Shown here piece after piece: positions 60,128 through 64,000 of a stretch of 64,000 bases of DNA; the stretch's first letter is position 1; each line of letters starts with the position of its first letter. The stretch lies in contig JADCJE010000093.1 in the NCBI GenBank assembly GCA_020247305.1, positions 32,168 to 96,167 on the forward strand. Reading direction: 5' to 3'. Below the pieces are notes generated by a model. That model made no database searches and was not told the origin of the DNA. It worked only from the letters and a program-made list of their open reading frames with translations. The position numbers were made by a program, and so were the translations under genes. The DNA comes from Phycisphaerales bacterium. Lineage in GTDB: Bacteria; Planctomycetota; UBA1135; UBA2386.

Positions 60128-61246
60128 TCAACATTTTTTCTGCAACGCGCGCACGACCTCGCCGGTTCGTCCACCGGTTCTACGCAGTCTCTCCAGATCC
60201 TCGCGCCAGCCGAAGCTGAAGCGCACGCAGGCGCGGGCGGACGCCTCGTCGAGGCCCAGCGCGATGAGGATGCGCGGCGGCGTCGGCGCTCCCGACGAAC
60301 AGGCGGAGCCGTGCGCGGCTTGCACCCCAGCGAGGTCCAACGCTGGCACGAGGTTGCGTCCATCGACGCCGGGGAAGTGCACCATCGCGGTGTTCGGCAG
60401 GCTGGCGGCCAGCGGGGTCAACACCCGGTGTGTCGCGACGGTCGCGGCGAGCCCGGCGAGGAAGGCGTCGCGCGCGGCCGCCATGGCCGCTGCCCGCGCC
60501 GGTTGCTCGGCGACTGCGCGTTCGATCGCCAGGGCGTTGGCCGCCGCCAGCGCCGGACTCTGCGTGCCTGGCCGCCGGCCCAACTCCTGGCCGCCGCCGC
60601 GCAGCAGCGGCCGCAGGCGGGCGCTCAGGTCGGCTCCGGCGAGCACGCCGTGCCCGCGCAGGCCGCCGGCCTTGTGCGGCGACAGCGCCACCACTGCGCC
60701 GCTGGCGACCGCGCCGGCAAGCGGCAGCCGACCCAGGGTCTGCGCTGCGTCCACCAGGCACGGCACGCCGAGTTGCCGCGCCAGCGCCAGTGCGTCGGCG
60801 ACCGGTTGCACGGTGCCCAGCTCGCTCTGGGCGTGCACGAGGCAGACGAGGCCGACCGGCCGGGCGGGCGCTGCCACCACGGCGCGGCCTTCGGCGTCGA
60901 CTGCCCACGGTTGCACCCCGCGCGCGGTCGCCGGTTCGTGCACGGCCGCGTGTTCCGTCGCCGCGAGCAGCACCGGCAGCGCCGGATCGCCGAGGCCGAG
61001 CACCGCGAGGTTCACCGCTTCGGTGCCGCCGCTGGTGAACACCACGTCGGCGCTGGCGACGCCGAGCGCTGCGGCGATGCGTTCGCGCGCGGCCTCCAGT
61101 TCGGCGCGCGCCCGGCGGCCCGCGGCGTGCGCGCTCGCCGGGTTGCCTGGACAGCGGCCTTCGACTTCGACGAAGCGGGCGACGACGTCCGGTTCCGCCG
61201 GGGCGCCGGCGTTGGCGTCGCAGAAGACCGCTTCGTTCGGCGTCAT
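60128..61246 (-). CDS. Cysteine desulfurase (NifS/IscS-like)
   Basis: VFTSGGTEAVNLAVLG; VSLSPHKAGG-type PLP lysine (VALSPHKAGGLRGHGVL); QAAHGSACSSG catalytic Cys loop. Confidence 0.92.
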   Translation of the reverse strand: MTPNEAVFCDANAGAPAEPDVVARFVEVEGRCPGNPASAHAAGRRARAELEAARERIAAALGVASADVVFTSGGTEAVNLAVLGLGDPALPVLLAATEHAAVHEPATARGVQPWAVDAEGRAVVAAPARPVGLVCLVHAQSELGTVQPVADALALARQLGVPCLVDAAQTLGRLPLAGAVASGAVVALSPHKAGGLRGHGVLAGADLSARLRPLLRGGGQELGRRPGTQSPALAAANALAIERAVAEQPARAAAMAAARDAFLAGLAATVATHRVLTPLAASLPNTAMVHFPGVDGRNLVPALDLAGVQAAHGSACSSGAPTPPRILIALGLDEASARACVRFSFGWREDLERLRRTGGRTGEVVRALQKKC

Positions 61247-62349
61247 GGGCGGCCGAGCACGCGCGCGTAGATCGCTTCGTACGCGCTGACGATGCGCTCG
61301 GTGGCGAAGTGCTCGACGGCGCGCCGCCGCGCCGCCGTGGCCAATTGCCCGTGCAGCGCCGGGTCGCGCAGGATCGCCAGCGCGGCCTTCGCCAGCGCTT
61401 CGGGCTCACCGAACGGCGCCAGCCGGCCGGTGTCGCCGAGCACCTCGGCGACGCCGCCGACCGCGGTGCTGACGCAGGGCACGCCGCACGCCATCGCCTC
61501 CAGCATCGACAGGCCGAAGCTCTCGGTCTCCGACGCCGACAGGAACAGGTCCGCCTGCGCCAGCGTGCGTTCGAGGTCGTCCTGCATGCCCACGTGCTCG
61601 ACACGATCCTGGCAGCCGAGGTCGGCGGCGACCGCGAGCGCGTGCTCGCGATCGGGGCCGTCGCCGACCAGCACCAGCCGCGCCGGCAGTTCCTTGTGGA
61701 TGATGGCGAAGGCGCGCACGACGTCGGCGAGGCGCTTCACCGGGCGGAAGTTCGACGCGTGCACGAGCACGCGCTCCTCGTCGACGCGCTGCGCCCACGG
61801 CCGGCGGTCGCCGGGACGGAAGCGCTCGGTGTCGACGAAGTTGGGCACGACGTCGACCGGCGTGCGGCCGCCGAACACGAGGTGCGTCTCGTCGGCGAGG
61901 TACTGGCTCACCGCCGTCACGGCGTTCGACTGCTCCAGCGCGAAGCGCGTCGGGCGCAGGTAGGCGCGGTCGCTGCCGACCACGGTGATGTCGGTGCCGT
62001 GCAGCGTGGTGACGAACTTGAGGTCGCCGCCCATGCTGCGGGCCAGGAACGCGCTCACCGCGTGCGGGATCGCGTAGTGTACGTGGAACAGGTCGATGCC
62101 CGCTTCCTCGCGGACTTCGAGCATGCGCGTCGCCAGCGCGAGGTCGTACGGCGGGTAGCGGAACAGCGGGTAGGCCGTCACCGCCACCTGGTGGAAGCGG
62201 ACGCCGGGCACGCCGCGACGCAGGCGCGCCGGGCGGTCGTAGCTCAGCAGGTGGACGTCGTGGCCGCGGCGCGCCAGCGCCAGCGCCATCTCGGTCGCGA
62301 CAACGCCGCTGCCGCCGACGGTCGGGTAACAGACGATGCCGATGCGCAT
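61243..62349 (-). CDS. bshA: BshA-like glycosyltransferase (N-acetyl-alpha-D-glucosaminyl L-malate synthase)
   Basis: MRIGIVCYPTVGGSGVVATEMALALARRGHDVHLLSYDRPARL; LFHVHYAIPHAVSAFLAR; LHGTDITVVGSDRAY. Confidence 0.88.
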   Translation of the reverse strand: MRIGIVCYPTVGGSGVVATEMALALARRGHDVHLLSYDRPARLRRGVPGVRFHQVAVTAYPLFRYPPYDLALATRMLEVREEAGIDLFHVHYAIPHAVSAFLARSMGGDLKFVTTLHGTDITVVGSDRAYLRPTRFALEQSNAVTAVSQYLADETHLVFGGRTPVDVVPNFVDTERFRPGDRRPWAQRVDEERVLVHASNFRPVKRLADVVRAFAIIHKELPARLVLVGDGPDREHALAVAADLGCQDRVEHVGMQDDLERTLAQADLFLSASETESFGLSMLEAMACGVPCVSTAVGGVAEVLGDTGRLAPFGEPEALAKAALAILRDPALHGQLATAARRRAVEHFATERIVSAYEAIYARVLGRP

Positions 62350-62420
62350 GCGGGCGGCATCCTAGCAGCCCGCCGGGGAACGCAGCGCGGCCACGACGCC
62401 GGCGGCGCCGATCGCCGCCG

Positions 62421-63023
62421 TCAGCTGTCGTCGCAGACGGTCGCCTTGGGCAGTTCCATGGCGATCAGGACCTTGCCGCGGTCGTCGATGTCGACGACGC
62501 AGTGGCCGCCGACGCCGGCGACGAACTCGCAAAGCGTCATGCCGCGCTGTTGCATGTGCAGGTCGCAGTCGCCGCAGCGGCACTCCAGTTCGACGACGAT
62601 GGCGTCGGCTTCGCTGCGCGCGCGCAGGGCGAGTTCGTCGCCGGGCGCGACGCTGCTGGTGGCGAGCTTCAGGGCGCGACGGACCACCCCGGCGAGCTCG
62701 ATCGCGGCGCAGCGCACCAGCGGCAGGTTGGCAGGAACCTGCATGCGCACGACGATCGGCACCGGGATCTCGCCCACGCGCGCGCGGATGGCGTCGTCGA
62801 CGATCTGCCGCACGTCGCAGACGTCGTGCTCCTCCTCGACGTTGGTGACGATGTCGTCGATCGCGTCCTGCAGCGCCGCGGTCTCCTGCTCCAGCAGTTC
62901 CTCGATGCTCGCCGGATCGTCCGTGTCGCCCAGTTGCTGGAGGCGGAAGGCGCCTTCGTCGATGCGCCCGAGGCACTCGCCGAGCATCGCCGTCAACCGT
63001 TCCAGTTCGCTGTCGCGAGCCAT
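62421..63023 (-). CDS. Hypothetical protein with coiled-coil N-terminus and Cys-containing C-terminus, possibly a degenerate signalling/ATPase-like domain
   Basis: MARDSELERLTAMLGECLGRIDEGAFRLQQL...VELECRCGDCDLHMQQRGMTLCEFVAGVGGHCVVDIDDRGKVLIAMELP. Confidence 0.55.
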   Translation of the reverse strand: MARDSELERLTAMLGECLGRIDEGAFRLQQLGDTDDPASIEELLEQETAALQDAIDDIVTNVEEEHDVCDVRQIVDDAIRARVGEIPVPIVVRMQVPANLPLVRCAAIELAGVVRRALKLATSSVAPGDELALRARSEADAIVVELECRCGDCDLHMQQRGMTLCEFVAGVGGHCVVDIDDRGKVLIAMELPKATVCDDS

Positions 63024-63190
63024 GTTGCGGGTATCGGCAGTGCCCTTCCCCGACCTGAGACACGGCGCGACCGGCGGCGGGCGGGGCGAGGGGGATCGAC
63101 GGCCCGGCGGGACGGGGCGCAGCGGTCCCCGGCGCGGGCGCGCCCAAGCGCCGCCGCGGCCAGCGGTTGCCGCGGTGCGCCGGCGCGCGG

Positions 63191-64000
63191 TCAGCCGGCG
63201 TCGGCAGCGTCGGCAGCGGGGGCAGCCGGGGCGTCGCCGCCGGCGGCGGCGTCGGCCTTCGCCGCCCGCCGCGCGCGCGGCTTGGGCGCCGGGTTCGGCG
63301 CCACCGCCGGTTCCGCGCCGGCGGCCGGCATGCCGATGCGGGCCAGCAGTTCGTTGGCGAACGCTTCGTAGTCCCTGGCGCCATTGCTGTCCGGCGCGTG
63401 CTCGAAGATCGTACGACCGAAGCTCGGGGCCTCGGCGAGCTTGACGTTGTTGCGGATGCGCGTCTTCGTCAGCATCGCCCCGAAGTGGGACTCGATCTCG
63501 CTCAGCACCTCGGTGCTGAGGTTGGTGCGGGCGTCGAGCATGCACGGCAGCACGCAGGCGATGCGGATCGCCGGGTTGAGCCGTTTCTGCACCAGCTGGA
63601 TCACCTCCAGCAGCTTGGCCATGCCCTGCAGCGACAGGTACTCGGCCTGCATCGGGATCACGACGTGATCGGCGGCGACGAGCGCGTTGGCGCTGAGCAC
63701 GCCGAGCGACGGTGGGCAGTCGAACAGCACGAAGTCGCAAGCGCCCGCGCCCGGCCACGCGTCGAGCGCCTCGCGCAGGATGGTCTCGCGGCCGATGCGG
63801 TTGGCGAGCACCTGCTCGACGCCGGCGAGCGAGGTGTCGGCGGGCACGACCGACAGGTTCGGCGTCGCCGTCGGCTGCACAAGGCCCTGCAGCGGCGCGT
63901 CCTCGACCAGCAGGTTGGTCATCGTCTGGCCTTCGAGGTCGGGCCGCTTGTCGACGTGTACCGTGAGGTTGGCCTGCGGGTCCATGTCGAGCATCAGCAC
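63191..64000 (-). CDS. parA: ParA/Soj-type chromosome partitioning ATPase, N-terminus beyond the window, with an Ala/Pro-rich C-terminal tail
   Basis: MLMLDMDPQANLTVH; DFVLFDCPPSLGVLSANALVAADHVVIPMQAEYLSLQGMAKLLEVI; RIRNNVKLAEAPSFG. Confidence 0.93.
   Translation of the reverse strand: MLMLDMDPQANLTVHVDKRPDLEGQTMTNLLVEDAPLQGLVQPTATPNLSVVPADTSLAGVEQVLANRIGRETILREALDAWPGAGACDFVLFDCPPSLGVLSANALVAADHVVIPMQAEYLSLQGMAKLLEVIQLVQKRLNPAIRIACVLPCMLDARTNLSTEVLSEIESHFGAMLTKTRIRNNVKLAEAPSFGRTIFEHAPDSNGARDYEAFANELLARIGMPAAGAEPAVAPNPAPKPRARRAAKADAAAGGDAPAAPAADAADAG

Overview
64 kb of very GC-rich DNA, probably a Planctomycetota chromosome (inferred from adjacent DUF1501 and DUF1549/DUF1553 cytochrome-type proteins, a sulfatase, ECF sigma factors with long extensions, and LPS genes). 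The right end holds the replication-origin neighbourhood, all on the minus strand: partial parA, bshA, cysteine desulfurase, dnaA, a ~0.6 kb hairpin-rich gap, dnaN, a DUF721/DciA-like gene, and gyrB, with no recF. Other recognisable blocks are: a translationally coupled lysC/lepB/CPBP/CBM9-like set; fmt-rsmB; kdsD-kdsC-LptC-like-LptD-like; ettA; a sulfide/persulfide-detox cassette (ArsR-type regulator, MBL-rhodanese-membrane fusion, TauE) with a candidate operator; and an MlaF-MlaE fusion next to an MCE protein. The strongest candidates for new biology are: (1) two separate genes coding for an ECF sigma factor fused through one transmembrane helix to a ~700-850 aa carboxypeptidase-regulatory-like/beta-sandwich exodomain; (2) a C-terminal domain that appears to be shared by three unrelated secreted proteins; (3) a signal peptidase I with a large periplasmic insertion; (4) the hairpin-rich dnaA-dnaN gap. 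Most of the long ORFs in the supplied track are antisense or out-of-frame artefacts of high GC. No tRNA, rRNA, CRISPR array or transposon was recognised. Coordinates derive from the ORF track plus manual start choice; no homology search was run.
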